Origin: Pohlia nutans
Lineage: Eukaryota; Streptophyta; Bryopsida; Bryales; Mniaceae
Assembly (NCBI GenBank): GCA_022496805.1
Contig: CM040094.1
Coordinates: forward strand, 6,595,501-6,659,500
Length of the DNA: 64,000 nt
Direction: 5' to 3'
In this document: in pieces, positions 22,397-33,273 of the stretch
Position numbering within the stretch: position 1 is the stretch's first letter
Layout: every line of letters begins with the position of its first letter
The notes under the pieces: generated by a model
Database searches by the model: none
Told to the model about the DNA's origin: nothing
The model's input: only the letters and a program-made list of their open reading frames with translations
Position numbers and translations under genes: made by a program

Positions 22397-23206
22397 TTAA
22401 CCCTTTAGTGCCCAGCAAATCACATTATGGTCACTACAACGTCCGAAATGCAATTAGCAGAGAATCCGTGAAGAATTGGAACTTCAGTTTTGAAGTTCAG
22501 ATTTGCGCTTATACGTTACACATCTTCCAGAAAAAGAAAATTTCAATTTGGAATTGTACAACTATCAAAATACCTATCAACAAAACATGAAAATACTGCA
22601 AATACTTGAAAATACAGTAAATACTTACAAATACAGCACATGTACTATGTGGTATTTCTTGCGTTTGGAATTTTTTTATCTTGTTTTATTTTTTGGATTG
22701 TGTTCTCATCTTCATCTTTTGTTAGTGTGTGTAATCCGATCTTGACTAATGTACTCACTACTGTCAGTTTTCAACGTATAAAATTTTGTCCTAAACCGTA
22801 CATGGAGAAGTCACTTTCACTTATAAATCTCACAATAATTACGTGTGAGTCTATTTTTGATATGAAAGATTGCAACAGAGAGGTGTTGACATAGGGCATA
22901 GCTGAACTTCTCTCTTTTCATTTTTGAAAATTTAACCCAAATTCTATTTAACTTTGAAGTCACACACCCCCCAAAATCTCATTTTTGAGCGTGCATTATA
23001 CCGTTCAAATACATACTATAATCTTCCAATCCCACCATCGGATGATTCTCAAATTTTAATAAAATGTGTGCTCTTCAGTTGAGAATAGAATTGTACGGCT
23101 ACTTCCTACTTTAATCCATTCTATTTTTAGTAGTCTCAATCACAGTGAAAAAAACCACTGAAATCCAGTGTTGTTTGCTATAGTACCCTGGGCACTAAAG
23201 GTTTAA
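22397..23206. mobile_element. TTAA-flanked element, 810 bp
   Basis: The termini TTAACCCTTTAGTGCCCAG and CTGGGCACTAAAGGTTTAA form an inverted repeat with one mismatch. TTAA is at both borders (22397-22400 and 23203-23206). The interior is AT-rich with no transposase ORF. Confidence 0.85.
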
Positions 23207-24254
23207 GATCAACCTACAGTCAACATTTTGGAAATTCACAATCTATTTACACGGTATTCAAATAATACATGCTAAAGTGCGTTAGAATCCTCTTGAACTT
23301 TCTAATGAGACCCACTAAAAATAATTTCTGTTTTATGTGTGTAAATAGGCTCAGTTGGTAAGAGCAAGCCCAGCAGTACCAGAGAAAAAAGGTCCGCCAA
23401 ACATCAATTTGAAGACCATTTTTAATATGGAGGAATGAAATACAAGAAGTACCCCAGCAACATTCCTGGAGCGAACACCAAGGCAACTTATAAAATGAAG
23501 ATTTTATATAAAGTTACTTGATGACCTTGAAGCACGGGCCGGTGAATAGCTTCAAGCTCGTTATTTAATTGTTGATTGAGCATCTTTGCTTGCTTGGTGT
23601 GAGAAATTTGCTTGCGCCAAAGCTTCTCTGGATGGCGGGGAAACCTCAAACTTTGGCTCCAAAAACTATTATTTAGCGTTGGTGGGTAGTTGCTGGGCCA
23701 AACTTCGAAGCAATTGGAGATATCTACACCAAATCTTGGCGTTGGTCCCTCCAAAACACATGTTGCTGGGCATGCTCTAAGGTGAACGCTTTAAGGTATA
23801 GTTACCTTAGACAAAATTTGCCAAGCCGCCACGACTGCAGGGTACAGAGTCCTTCATCAAACGGATGAGTAAGAACCAGATGAATGAAAATGTGAGACTG
23901 TACCTACACTTTGCCAGGCTACCGTGAAAGTGACACCTGGAGAGGGTGACGTGGAGATTCTTCTTCCTTTCGTCCCGTACAGTTGATTCAAGCTCTAACA
24001 CGCAGAGGTGCTCAGCAGATTTCTGTTGCGTCGTCTCCTCAATGGCCCGCAAATTTTCAAACCCTACACTTTCATTTAGAGAGAGCTGGATGGCTGTAGA
24101 ATAGTTGGTGCTATGAATCCGATTTGAATTCCATCGAGAACAAGTGCGGAACGTTAAGTATCTTTGATCCATGAGACGCAGTTCGGAATTTTCAGGTGAG
24201 CCTACCTGCTGGTTCTTTTTGGTTCTCGCGCAATTCACGTAGGGATGAATCATA
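23207..24254. other. Intergenic with an unassigned minus-strand ORF
   Basis: A minus-strand ORF of 148 codons at 23807-24253 contains a plausible charged stretch (VLELESTVRDERKKNLHVTL), but I do not recognise it and cannot connect it to exons. At 23784-23812 is a truncated right end of the 43003-43140 hairpin MITE (AACGCTTTAAGG, TATAGTTACCT). Confidence 0.3.
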
Positions 24255-25010
24255 TGACGTATTTCAATGTAGTGTACGATTTAACACAGGAATTATTTTT
24301 CTTGCTATTATTACCGATCACTACCGGAGGAATTGATGAGCCCTAAGCTGTTGCTAGGATGCCTAGATATTCGAACTATTCGTCTGGATTGTCGCCTTCT
24401 TGAGGTGATTGTGACAATAGCGTTCAAAGAGATAAAAATGATAATAATAATGGCTTGATGTTTTCTTACAATTAGCGTAAGCGTGGGAATAAATTAAATG
24501 AACTTTTGCCGGTAGTGTACAATTCACAATATAGGAATTATTTTTCTTGCAAGTTTTGGTCTCATGACCGATTGATGCTACTCGCAGAGTCGTTATGAGG
24601 ATTCTTAGGTATCTGAACGTGCGAACGTTGTTAGCCTTTTCTCTGTGGTGGTGACAACCGTGCTCAAAAATGAAAATAAAATCTGAATTGGCTTGATGAT
24701 TTCTTGGAATTCTCGTAAGCCTTGGAATAAAGAAGATATTCCAATGTAGTGTAGAATTCACCATGTAGGTACTATTTTACTATTTTATTGATCGAAGTAA
24801 TGGTCTCATTACCGATCGCTATACGGAGAATTCATGCAGCCCGAAGCTGCTGTAGAGTTATTGTGTGGATGCTCAGAAATCCGAACCAGTTGTCCGATTG
24901 CAAACGTTGTCAGTGGATTGTTGCCTTCTTCTATGTACAGGAGATAGCGATGAAAGAAAGTAACATTCTGAAGTGGCTTGATGAATATCGGATACCTCTT
25001 GGAGTGCCCT
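24255..25010. repeat. Degenerate tandem repeat, 3 units of about 240-250 bp
   Basis: Units start near 24255, 24510 and 24744 with CAATGTAGTGTA-(A/C)GATTTAAC or AATTCAC. Each continues with GGAATTATTTTTCTTGC, TCATTACCGAT, GGCTTGATG and CTTGGAAT-like motifs. They are diverged. The block lies just upstream of the U6-like locus. Confidence 0.75.
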
Positions 25011-25091
25011 ATCTCTTGGTGTGCTCGGATACTGCTTTCTTTGTGATAGGAAGTGGGGATTGATGATATTCAATGGACTGCACAGGGCACC

Positions 25092-25232
25092 TTGACACAT
25101 TCACCAGGTAGTGAATGGTTCAAAACTGGTGGTGAATTCGTGGTGAATACTTGCTAAATTGAGCTAATTTAGCAAGTATTCACCACGAATTCACCACCAT
25201 TTTTGTACTATTTACTTGGCAGTGAATCGGTC
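25092..25232. repeat. Hairpin element with perfect 34-bp inner arms
   Basis: TGGTGGTGAATTCGTGGTGA and the following bases to AAATT pair perfectly with the right arm around the loop GAGCT at about 25161-25165. Weaker pairing extends to CCTTGAC at the left and GTCAAGG at the right. It ends about 30 bp before the U6-like promoter. It may be a small foldback MITE; no target duplication was seen. Confidence 0.8.
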
Positions 25233-25262
25233 AAGGTTCCCTATGCTGGATCTTTGTGGTTT

Positions 25263-25307
25263 GTCCCATACGGTTTGTAATGTTAAGTTGTGAATGGTAT
25301 ATATATA
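25263..25307 (+). promoter_or_regulatory. Plant Pol III-type snRNA promoter (USE plus TATA)
   Basis: GTCCCATACGG at 25263-25273 resembles the plant upstream sequence element RTCCCACATCG. TATATATATA at 25298-25307 is the TATA box. The 24 bp between them is the spacing of Pol III-type plant snRNA promoters, and the TATA starts 25 bp before the RNA start. Confidence 0.7.
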
Positions 25308-25322
25308 CTTATTTACATTTTC

Positions 25323-25430
25323 GTCTTTCCTTTCATCGGAGACATCTGATAAAATTGGATTGATGCAGAGAAGGTTAACATGGCCCCTGCATAAGGATGA
25401 CACGCACAAATCGAGAAATGGTCCAATTTT
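25323..25430 (+). ncRNA. U6 snRNA-like gene, probably a pseudogene
   Basis: Most of the U6 body is clear: GATAAAATTGGA, GCAGAGAAG, CATGGCCCCTGC, AAGGATGACACGCACAAATC, GAGAAATGGTCCAA, followed by a T7 Pol III terminator at 25427-25433. Two invariant catalytic-core sites are altered. The ACAGAGA box reads GCAGAGA, and the AGC triad (canonical GATTAGCATGG) reads GGTTAACATGG. The 5' stem is kept by wobble pairing (GTCTTT with GGAGAC) but has a nine-base loop. The promoter looks intact, so it may still be transcribed. Loss of the AGC triad makes spliceosomal function unlikely. Confidence 0.85.
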
Positions 25431-25513
25431 TTTCCCATCTCTTTTTTGTTGTGAAGACATGGAAACTTTATTCTTGAGCACTTTTAATCTTGTTTTTGAT
25501 GGCAAAAAAGACG

Positions 25514-25640
25514 GCTAAATTAGTTTTCCATGAGTTTGAAGACCACCAAGCTCTTACACACCTAATAATGAGAGACCACTAAGCTCTTCTATACCCTTTA
25601 GCCATTTGGGGTGAACAAATAAGAGTATATTAAAGTAAAA
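25514..25640. mobile_element. Truncated copy of the 32150-32413 MITE
   Basis: GTTTGAAGACCACCAAGCTC, TTACACACCTAATAATGA, TTTGGGGTGAACAAATAAGA and GTATATTAAAG match that element in the inverted orientation. The outer termini are missing. It lies between the U6-like locus and the MFS start. Confidence 0.75.
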
Positions 25641-25804
25641 TATCATAGGCGTTAAATATATTATATCATAGGCGTTATATTTTCTCACCTGTATATACGA
25701 TGTGCTTGTTCGGCTTGGTGCAGCAGATGTTTGAGCAAGGCTGCAAGGAATTAGCATTAGCGAAGCCGTTCATGTGAATCGACAGTTGAAGCGGATTCCC
25801 CAAC

Positions 25805-27571
25805 ATGAAGACCCTGGATATGACATGGCGTGTATTGAGAAGCAGGTGGTTAGTCTTAGCAGCAGGATTATGCATCGAGAGTATTGCTGGGGCTACTTAT
25901 GCTTTCGGCGTCTATTCACAAAGCCTCAAGCTAGCGCTTGGTTATGACCAGAAGCGGTTGGATACTTTGGCTTTTTATAAGGCAATCGGTGCCAACGTAG
26001 GCGTACTAGCTGGGCTTCTGTACAATGTGGTACCTCCATGGATTGTCATCCTCCTTGGTTCAGCAGAGTGTGCATTTGGCTACTCCATGTTGAGGTTTTC
26101 TGTTACAGGCCGTATTTCTCCTGCTTTTTGGCAAATGTGCATATTCATATGTTTGGCAGCTAACAGTAACATATTGTTCAGCACAGCGACTGTTGTGACC
26201 AATGTGAAGAACTTCCCCAAGAAGAGGGGACTTGTCATAGGTTTGCTGAAGGGCTTTTTGGGACTGAGTGGAGCTCTTTTGACTCAGGTCTTCTATGCTG
26301 TGTATCCGAATGACCCGGGTTCATTTCTGTTACTTATCTCTTGGCTACCAGCGGTGGTGGCTATATCACTGATGGCCGTCATTCGTGTCTTGCCTGCTTC
26401 TGAAGAAGACAATTCAACTTTCAACAACTTCTCAACAATTGCCACTTGCTTAGCGGTTTACCTTACTTTTGTTATTATTCTAGAAAAAATCTGGAGTGAT
26501 CAAACTTGGCTTTTCCGGGTTCTGTGTCTGTTACTGGTGGGATTTTTCCTGTCCCTGTTTGTGGTAGTCATCAAAGCAGAGTTAAAGGAAGCTTCGGCAA
26601 AGAACTGTTCGAGGGGTAAGGCCTTGACCACAGAACCATTGTTGAGTGATCAAGATTCTGAACAGGTTATAGATGTTGAAAAAGCAAGTGGTTCTGGAGT
26701 GGATGAGGCCGGAAGGGATCTGCGAAGGGGGGCGGAACATACACTCAGCCAAGCAATTTCTTCACTGGATTTCTGGTTGCTTGCGCTGGTCATGTTTTGC
26801 TCCATGGGTTCCGGGACAACAGCTATCGATAACATGGGCCAAATTGGAGCATCTTTGGGTTATAATCAGGTGGGAATCAACACATTTGTCTCATTGATCA
26901 GCATATGGAATTTCTTGGGCCGTTTTGGAGCAGGCCTTGTCTCAGACTTTCTCTTGCATCTGCACGGAACGGCCCGACCTTGCTGTTTGGCATTCAGTTT
27001 GGTAAGCAGATCACCCTTCTTCGCTGTTGTGCGTATTTATTGCGATCTTCTGGTCCTAGAGAAGAGGTTTGCTGTCGCTCCTGCATGGTTACGTGATATG
27101 CTTTTATTGCATGTGCAGGGCTTGATGTGCATTGGACATCTCGTAATGGCATCTGCAGTTCCAGGCTCTTTGTATGTCGGTTCCATTGTCATAGGTGTTT
27201 GTTATGGAGCACAGTGGTCACTCATGCCAGCAATTACATCGGAACTCTTTGGTTTACGACACTTTGGAACCCTATACAACACTATCACAATATCCAACCC
27301 AGCAGCTGCATATGTCTTGTCTGTTGGAGTTGCTGGATATCTCTACGATAGAGAGGCACAAAAACAGCATGATCCCTCAACCTTGCTCCTGAGCCTCACA
27401 AGTACTGGCAGTGAGGATCCATTGCTATGCCAGGGACCTAGTTGCTTTCGTACCACCTTCATCATCCTTGCCATTGTGTGCGCATTTGGGTGCTTAATTT
27501 GTGTTTGGTTGTTTTCACGAACCAAACGATTCTATGCTCAAGTTCATGAAAGCTTGCACAAGGTTGAGTAA
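25805..27571 (+). CDS. NFD4/nodulin-like major facilitator transporter
   Basis: This is a membrane transporter of the plant nodulin-like MFS family; the substrate is unknown. The N-terminal nodulin-like half has RSRWLVLAAGLCIESIAGAT and YAFGVYSQSLK, then FPKKRGLVIGLLKGFLGLSG. A hydrophilic acidic loop lies at about residues 260-310. The C-terminal half has DFWLLALVMFCSMGSGTTAI, DNMGQIGASLGY, LGRFGAGLVSDF, PGSLYVGSIVIGVCYGAQWS and TSELFGLRHFGTLYN. The whole interval is one open frame of 588 codons. Family alignment and splice sites indicate an intron at 27002-27118 (GTAAGC...TGTGCAG). Splicing gives 549 residues; retention inserts 39 residues between AFSL and GLMC. The start at 25805 precedes the first helix directly. 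Confidence 0.93.
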   Translation: MKTLDMTWRVLRSRWLVLAAGLCIESIAGATYAFGVYSQSLKLALGYDQKRLDTLAFYKAIGANVGVLAGLLYNVVPPWIVILLGSAECAFGYSMLRFSVTGRISPAFWQMCIFICLAANSNILFSTATVVTNVKNFPKKRGLVIGLLKGFLGLSGALLTQVFYAVYPNDPGSFLLLISWLPAVVAISLMAVIRVLPASEEDNSTFNNFSTIATCLAVYLTFVIILEKIWSDQTWLFRVLCLLLVGFFLSLFVVVIKAELKEASAKNCSRGKALTTEPLLSDQDSEQVIDVEKASGSGVDEAGRDLRRGAEHTLSQAISSLDFWLLALVMFCSMGSGTTAIDNMGQIGASLGYNQVGINTFVSLISIWNFLGRFGAGLVSDFLLHLHGTARPCCLAFSLVSRSPFFAVVRIYCDLLVLEKRFAVAPAWLRDMLLLHVQGLMCIGHLVMASAVPGSLYVGSIVIGVCYGAQWSLMPAITSELFGLRHFGTLYNTITISNPAAAYVLSVGVAGYLYDREAQKQHDPSTLLLSLTSTGSEDPLLCQGPSCFRTTFIILAIVCAFGCLICVWLFSRTKRFYAQVHESLHKVE

Positions 27572-28682
27572 TTTGAGGACAAGATGATTATCCATTTATA
27601 TTTTATATAGAAAGCATTGTATTTTAAGGTGAGCCACCAAGAAAGGGTTGTGATAGAGCTATGCGGAACGAGGAGAGTTTAGGTTTGTGTACAGGTTTAT
27701 TTCAAGGACAATTGTGGGATTACTCCACGTTCTGTGAAGGATGAGGCACAAATTTGAGCTTACGAGACTCGCTGCAATGTAATTGAGGAGAATTGGACTT
27801 CATTTGGAGACTACATTTTGAGAATACATTCTGAATTGTCAATGCAAGTTGGCTTCGTAGATGTGGCTGAAGTTTGTCATCCAAAGTAATTACGCTATTG
27901 ACCTATGTTCACTACAATTACTAGGAACATATTCTGTGAACACCAGGATCTGGTGAATTTGAATAACACACTGAATGTGCCGGAGGGTGTGCAGGTTTAG
28001 GGTGCGTGTATGAGATTCTGACCCTGATTCGGTAGTTGCTACCAATCAGACAAGCCATCAATCAGCTAAAGTTCAAGCAGCTTAGAATATTCATGATCAT
28101 GGTGAACAGGAACACCACACTCAGACGAGGATCGGTGTTTAGTAGCCCAAGCCTCCAAAATACACCGTACTTTAATGTCACAGCCAAGGCAACAAAATGT
28201 ACATAGAGTTCTGTAACATTGTGATAACATAGTGTTCCATGTAAAAGTGACATTAAAGAAGTACTTGGGTCGCAGGAGAAAGTGGTCTAGAATCCTTCAC
28301 ACTTGTGACATTTGTATGCAACTTCTTGTGACATAACAAAAAGTGATAGTGAGAGCATAGGGTGAGTTCTGAACTGGGTGCTTCAGTTCCCTACAGTTTG
28401 GTGAGAAAACAGAGGATGTGACATTAAGGGGTTATAATTTAAATTAGTATTCATAGTGCTGAAATGTTGCGTTGCAGGTGAAGCATCCCGAGGCAGGGAT
28501 TACAATAGATCCATTTCCAAAGACTCCTCAATAACTTAAAGGTGCAGCAGCTCGTCTCCATCCAGGCCAAGTTGCGCATACCAACATGAGGGCATTCTTC
28601 AACTTCAGTCCCACGTTGCTGATGAACGAGTAGCTGAAGAGCAGATTCAAAAGTGCAGGGTTGGTGAGGACATTTGTAGAGA
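27572..28682. other. 3' flank of the MFS gene, no other gene seen
   Basis: The first few hundred bases are likely the MFS 3' UTR. No ORF or RNA gene is supported. A weak inverted pair (TACTTTAATGTCAC and GTGACATTAAAGAAGTA) lies at about 28168 and 28248. Confidence 0.5.
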
Positions 28683-28987
28683 TACAGTGGCTAGCAGAAA
28701 TAGCTGTACAAGCCAGGCTGATTTACAGAATCAGCTACCAATCCTACAGAAACTATCATAATATTGCAAGGAAAAGACCATAAGAGCATATAATTGCAAT
28801 AAACATACATCACAATCTTTGGAGTAAAAGTATAAACAAACAAAAATAGCTTAATTCAAATATGCAACAAAGATGTACGATTCCTTTTGCAAAAATTGAT
28901 ATCATTGTCCATTAATTGTAGAAAACAAAACCACAAGCTACAAAATAACTTCTCAAATCAAAAATGCAAGTTTTAAGCATTCACAAT

Positions 28988-30011
28988 GACTATCACCGTG
29001 GGTAGCCACTTTTTGCTTTGTAAACATCAACAACTCTTTGAGGCATAGAACATATCAACTTCTTAACAACATCAACTTCAATACTAAATCAAATTTCTTA
29101 TATCTTCTCCTATAAATGTTTTTGCTAATGGGCTTCCTCTCAGACCTTCTCATGTGACGATTTACTTCATTTCAGAGGTGTTTTACAAAATTGAGGTTAG
29201 AAATTGCGGTGGGTGCCAAATAACATGAAATTTTTGTGCAAGCAATCAATCTACAATGTAATGTGCAATGTGCTTGGGGTCATTGTTGTGTTGAAAAAGA
29301 ATGTTCTCCTCTAAACCTTGCATGTGTATAGTGTTTATAAAAGTTGTCTCCAGAATGTCTTTATATATATATTGCCTTCAATCAAATGAAGCTTGCCAAT
29401 TCCTTCTTAACTAATACAACCCCAAACCATTATGCTTCTTCCCTCGTGTTTAATTGTACATTGCACATGTTGGTCTGAAAGACGCTCTCCACTCTTTCTT
29501 CATCAATATTGTTCCCAATTTACACCAAAAAGGTCAAATTTTGACTCATCAAAGAGAATGAAAAAAACTCCAATCTACCCAAGTTACATCGTTGTACTTC
29601 ACCTATGAAATTGACGCGTTTGATGCTTCTTTGTCAAAAGTGACTTTTTGGTCTTGACATACGCCTAAACATATGCTTGAAGCCCTTGCCTCTAAAGGCT
29701 CCTTCTAATAGGCTCCTTTGCATCACTTGAGTTCATGCCACCATAATCCTCTTTTTATTGTTGTAGTTGTACTAGTACATCAACCATTTAACCTCTTAAC
29801 AATTTCAAGGTCGCCATGCTCATCAAGAATTCAAGGTCTATCAAGTGAAGCTTTATCTCTCAAACTCCCTCTTTCACCAAACCTTTGCAGTGTCATTGCA
29901 AGTGCTTTGGAAAATGCCCCAAACCGTTGAAATTTCGCCATATGAGTTGTCTCACTCATGCATCTCAAGAACTGCACTTCGCAGATTTTCAGATCTCCTA
30001 GGAGCCATAGC
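28988..30011 (-). pseudogene. Tc1-like DDE transposase relic
   Basis: Minus-strand pieces in order: MAPRRSENLRSAVLEMHE (start near 30011), FGERGSLRDKASLDRP, KTKKSLLTKKHQTR, then DESKFDLFG, KHEGRSIMVWGCIS, NNDPKHIAHYIVD, and C-terminal KLICSMPQRVVDVYKAKSGY. These are the N-terminal HTH region and DDE core of Tc1-like transposases. Many stops and frameshifts break it. The first two catalytic Asp can be placed (DESKF and NDPKH). The third acidic site appears as Lys in a decayed NPIE-like region. The spacing from the second Asp is about 33-34 residues, which suggests the DD34E (Tc1) type and not the DD39D type usual in plants. Confidence 0.85.
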
Positions 30012-30040
30012 AAATGAGCAAATCATTTGTAACCTCTCCA

Positions 30041-30309
30041 CTCGGGGGGTGCACTGTACTAAACATGTACAAGTATACGTGAGTGCACAAGAGGGATATT
30101 AATTTGAATATTTCCGTATTACGTATACATACAATAGACATATTTAGAGAAGAAAATATTGACGTATACATACATTAAACATATATTTAGGATGGAATAG
30201 ATTTGTATACGAAAGTTTTAGATATATAATCCCTCGTATACAAGGGGGTTTCAGAGGGGGTCATGAACGCACGTGATTTTCAAACATAGTGTAGAGTGCA
30301 CCCCCCGAG
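30041..30309 (-). mobile_element. hAT-type MITE, copy 3 (nested in the Tc1-like element)
   Basis: The inverted termini are CTCGGGGGGTGCACT at the left and AGTGCACCCCCCGAG at the right. A perfect 8-bp duplication CCTCTCCA lies at 30033-30040 and 30310-30317. It is inverted relative to copies 1 and 2. It was inserted upstream of the relic transposase start, so it is younger than the Tc1-like element. Confidence 0.95.
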
Positions 30310-30619
30310 CCTCTCCAAAACACTAAAAAATTTTGTAGCACAAGAAAGCCTCAAAACAACACGTACATTGAAAGGATTGTGGTGTGGACAACTTCTGTGC
30401 AAATTTAGTTGTACACACCACTTCCAGATCTTTCAATCTATAAGTCCTCCAAGGGGCTAATTTTGAGAACATTTTCATTCATTGCATGCCATGTGTTATT
30501 TTTACTAAATTTGGTCCGAAAAATCATCTAATAACTACACTTTCAATCACCGCCTTAGCCATTTCGAAATTCACTACACTGTCCAACACACTGTCCAATC
30601 ACTTCTGCTGACCACTGTA

Positions 30620-32147
30620 GACAACAATGGCACCATTATGCATTGCTCGGTTCCATAACGAAGGCTTGAAAGACAAAAGCCTATGCTTGTCTACTTCATG
30701 CATTTGGGTCTACTGCTGTTTGGCAGTAGTACAAGCAAATTCCTGCTCTCCAAAATTATCAAACATAGGTATTTTATTTTTTAGTATGCAAATTTTGGTA
30801 CATTGCCCTAAAATTATGTAAAAATCATTATAATATAGTAATTCCACTAAATTTCTTGTTTTATGTGTTTTAAAACAGTAGTTTAATGTCCAAATGACCA
30901 TAATTAAAAAAAATTGGATTTTTTTAATGTTTCTTTTATGCACTTTTAATGATGGTACACTAATGCCATATATGCAAATTCTTAACAAATGTTGTATTGT
31001 TTAATGGCAAGATCATCGGTTGTGTAGAACACGTCCTACACAGGGTTGTTTTGAGGGTTGTTTTGTTTGGCCACTGGACAAGACGACGAACACATCTAAG
31101 ACAATCAACAAACCCCTCTTATGGGAATATATCATATTCTTAGAATATACCATGAATATTTTAGAATATTCTAAAATATTCTTGGATATTCTTGGATATT
31201 CAAGAATATTTTATTTAAGTTGGTTAACGTATAAGACACCCGATGAACAACTCAACAACGTCAAATAAGACAACTTGACAGACATTGTTAAAAATGTGCC
31301 AAATAAGACAAGTGAACGCTAATAATCCTACATAAAAAAACCCTAAAAATATATTGAAAATATTTCCAACGAGTGATGAACAAAAGCTCTATATGATATA
31401 TGTGTCGAACAATTGAACATGACATTCATTTATCTATCTCTCATCTATGAAAACTTTGCCGTTAAGTGCTGATGTTTATGAATAATTTTTTTTTAAAAAT
31501 AAGGACATTTTTATAGAAAAATGAAGATTCTCTAAAGTTTAGGAGTTTATCCACATATAAAGTAGATGTATCCAAAAACGGAGAACCCTGGTAAGGAAAA
31601 TAAGGATTAGAAATATTAGTGGAATTTTCATTAAAATTTCCCAAAAAATGAATTATATGTGATATTTTAAAATTAAAAGTAGTTTTTGACCCAAAACCGT
31701 TACAAATGAATGGTTATATTGGTTGCATGTAAATCAATCCTAGAACAATAATTTTGCAACATGAAACTACCTAAGTTAGTGACATGGAAATCATCAAATC
31801 TATTGGTAATCAACCATGTAGCATTGATGAAGCACATACAATGATCTAGTTTGGTACGATAAATAGAGAAGTCTACATGATAGTTATGGGTGCATTCTCG
31901 GTTTTTGGGTACATGTACCTTACAAATTCGCATGTGATACATATCAATAAAAATCATTGTTCCATAATGTTTGAAATTATAATATGACAATGTGGAGAGG
32001 GTTCTAACTAAGTAGAAAGGGGATGCACTACCTGTATAAGAAAGCAAGTACAACCCAAATTCTTTTATTCAATATAAGCTATATGATCGATCAATAAGTA
32101 TGAATTTAGATGCCATAATTGATCCAATAGAAAATTTAACTAAGCAA
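30620..32147. other. Intergenic, no gene seen
   Basis: AT-rich. A local run of GAATATTCTT-like direct repeats occurs at about 31130-31215. No ORF is supported. Confidence 0.5.
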
Positions 32148-32149
32148 TA

Positions 32150-32413
32150 GAGTTATCCTTAAAGTCACCTTGTTTTGAATAAGATACCGTAAATTTTGCT
32201 TTAATGTACTCTTATTTGTTCACCCCAAATACTTAAAAGGTAGGGAAGAGCTTGGTGGCCTATCATTATTAGGTGTGTAAGAGCTTGGTGGTCTTCAAAC
32301 TCTTGGAAAACTAGTTTAGCCATCTTTCTTGATTTGGGGTGAACAAATAAGAGTATATTAAAGCAAAATTCACGGTATCTTATTCAAATACAAGGTGACT
32401 TTAAGGATAACTC
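32150..32413. mobile_element. TA-flanked MITE with GAGTTATCC termini
   Basis: The arms GAGTTATCCTTAAAGTCACC and GGTGACTTTAAGGATAACTC are perfect, and pairing continues about 85 bp inward with few mismatches. TA lies at 32148-32149 and 32414-32415. A truncated relative lies at 25514-25640. Confidence 0.9.
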
Positions 32414-32478
32414 TATTATGTCCAAATGTTCACTCACCTTCTCAAGCCACTTGGCTTTCATTCCTCTCAAAAAGTTAA

Positions 32479-33025
32479 TTAACCCTTTGACGCTCTTGCG
32501 TCCAATATTTGGACGACGAACCGATTCAAGTTGTTTGATTCTCGTCAGAATTGGACAGTTTTCATCCACATAAGTTTCTCTTGGTTTTTGTGCAAGTTTA
32601 CTATCTATTGTACGGTTTGGATTTTTAAAATGGGTTATTACGATTTTTGGAAAAATCACACGATTGGTTTATGTCAAGTTTCATTCTTAGTTCAAAAAGT
32701 GAGACCTAAAACATGATTTTCCAAAATAAGTAGAATCAAATAATGGAAACCATACCATCTCATAGAGCATGTTATTCCAATTTCATTACAATTACAATTT
32801 TTTTTTTGTGTTAATGCGGGATTTTTAATCGAATTTAAAGAGAAAACCTTGCAAAAATAATTAAAAATACTTAATAAAAAATATAATGAATCCAACCGTA
32901 CAGATGTGATCTTCACCTTGACATTTACAACTTTGCATTGTACATCAACTCCATTTTGGGTATTCATCTAATATTTTATAACGTTTCTTTGAAAACAGTG
33001 TTGAATTGGGACCTTAAAGGGTTAA
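32479..33025. mobile_element. TTAA-flanked element, 547-bp family, copy 1
   Basis: It begins TTAACCCTTTGACGC and ends CCTTAAAGGGTTAA. A subterminal palindrome, GCGTCCAATATTTGGACGACG, lies 20 bp from the left end. The interior is shared with 35708-36254 (AATAATGGAAACCATACCAT, ATGAATCCAACCGTAC, GAAAACAGTGTTGAAT). Both copies are exactly 547 bp. Confidence 0.9.
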
Positions 33026-33052
33026 ATCTTCGGTACAATCAGAGAATTCATA

Positions 33053-33271
33053 AGGTTGGATAACCTATTACCACCACGACACCTAAATCCACCAACTTCT
33101 ACACCCTTCTTTCATTTCAGGGTGGAAATGTAAGCTTTCATTACATGACTTATGCATGAATTGCTCAAAAGTTAAGTCATGTACCGACAACTTACATTTC
33201 CTCCCTAAAATGAAGGAATGGTGTAGAAGTTGGTGGTTTTAGGTCTGTGGTGGATTTAGGTACCTCAACCT
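33053..33271. mobile_element. TA-flanked MITE, AGGT termini (Stowaway-like)
   Basis: AGGTTGG at the left pairs with CCTCAACCT at the right, with TA at 33051-33052 and 33272-33273. The inner arms CACCAACTTCTACACC and GGTGTAGAAGTTGGTG are perfect. It shares the CCACCAACT motif with the element at 42789-43326. Confidence 0.88.
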
Positions 33272-33273
33272 TA

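Larger units (their letters stand above)
28685..30617 (-). mobile_element. Tc1-like transposon, full length, inactivated
   Basis: The left end CAGTGGCTAGCAGAAATAGC and the right end, read on the minus strand, CAGTGGTCAGCAGAAGTGAT form the inverted termini. TA lies at 28683-28684 and 30618-30619. It is 1933 bp including a nested 269-bp MITE and its duplication, so about 1656 bp before that insertion. The relic transposase lies inside on the minus strand. Confidence 0.88.
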
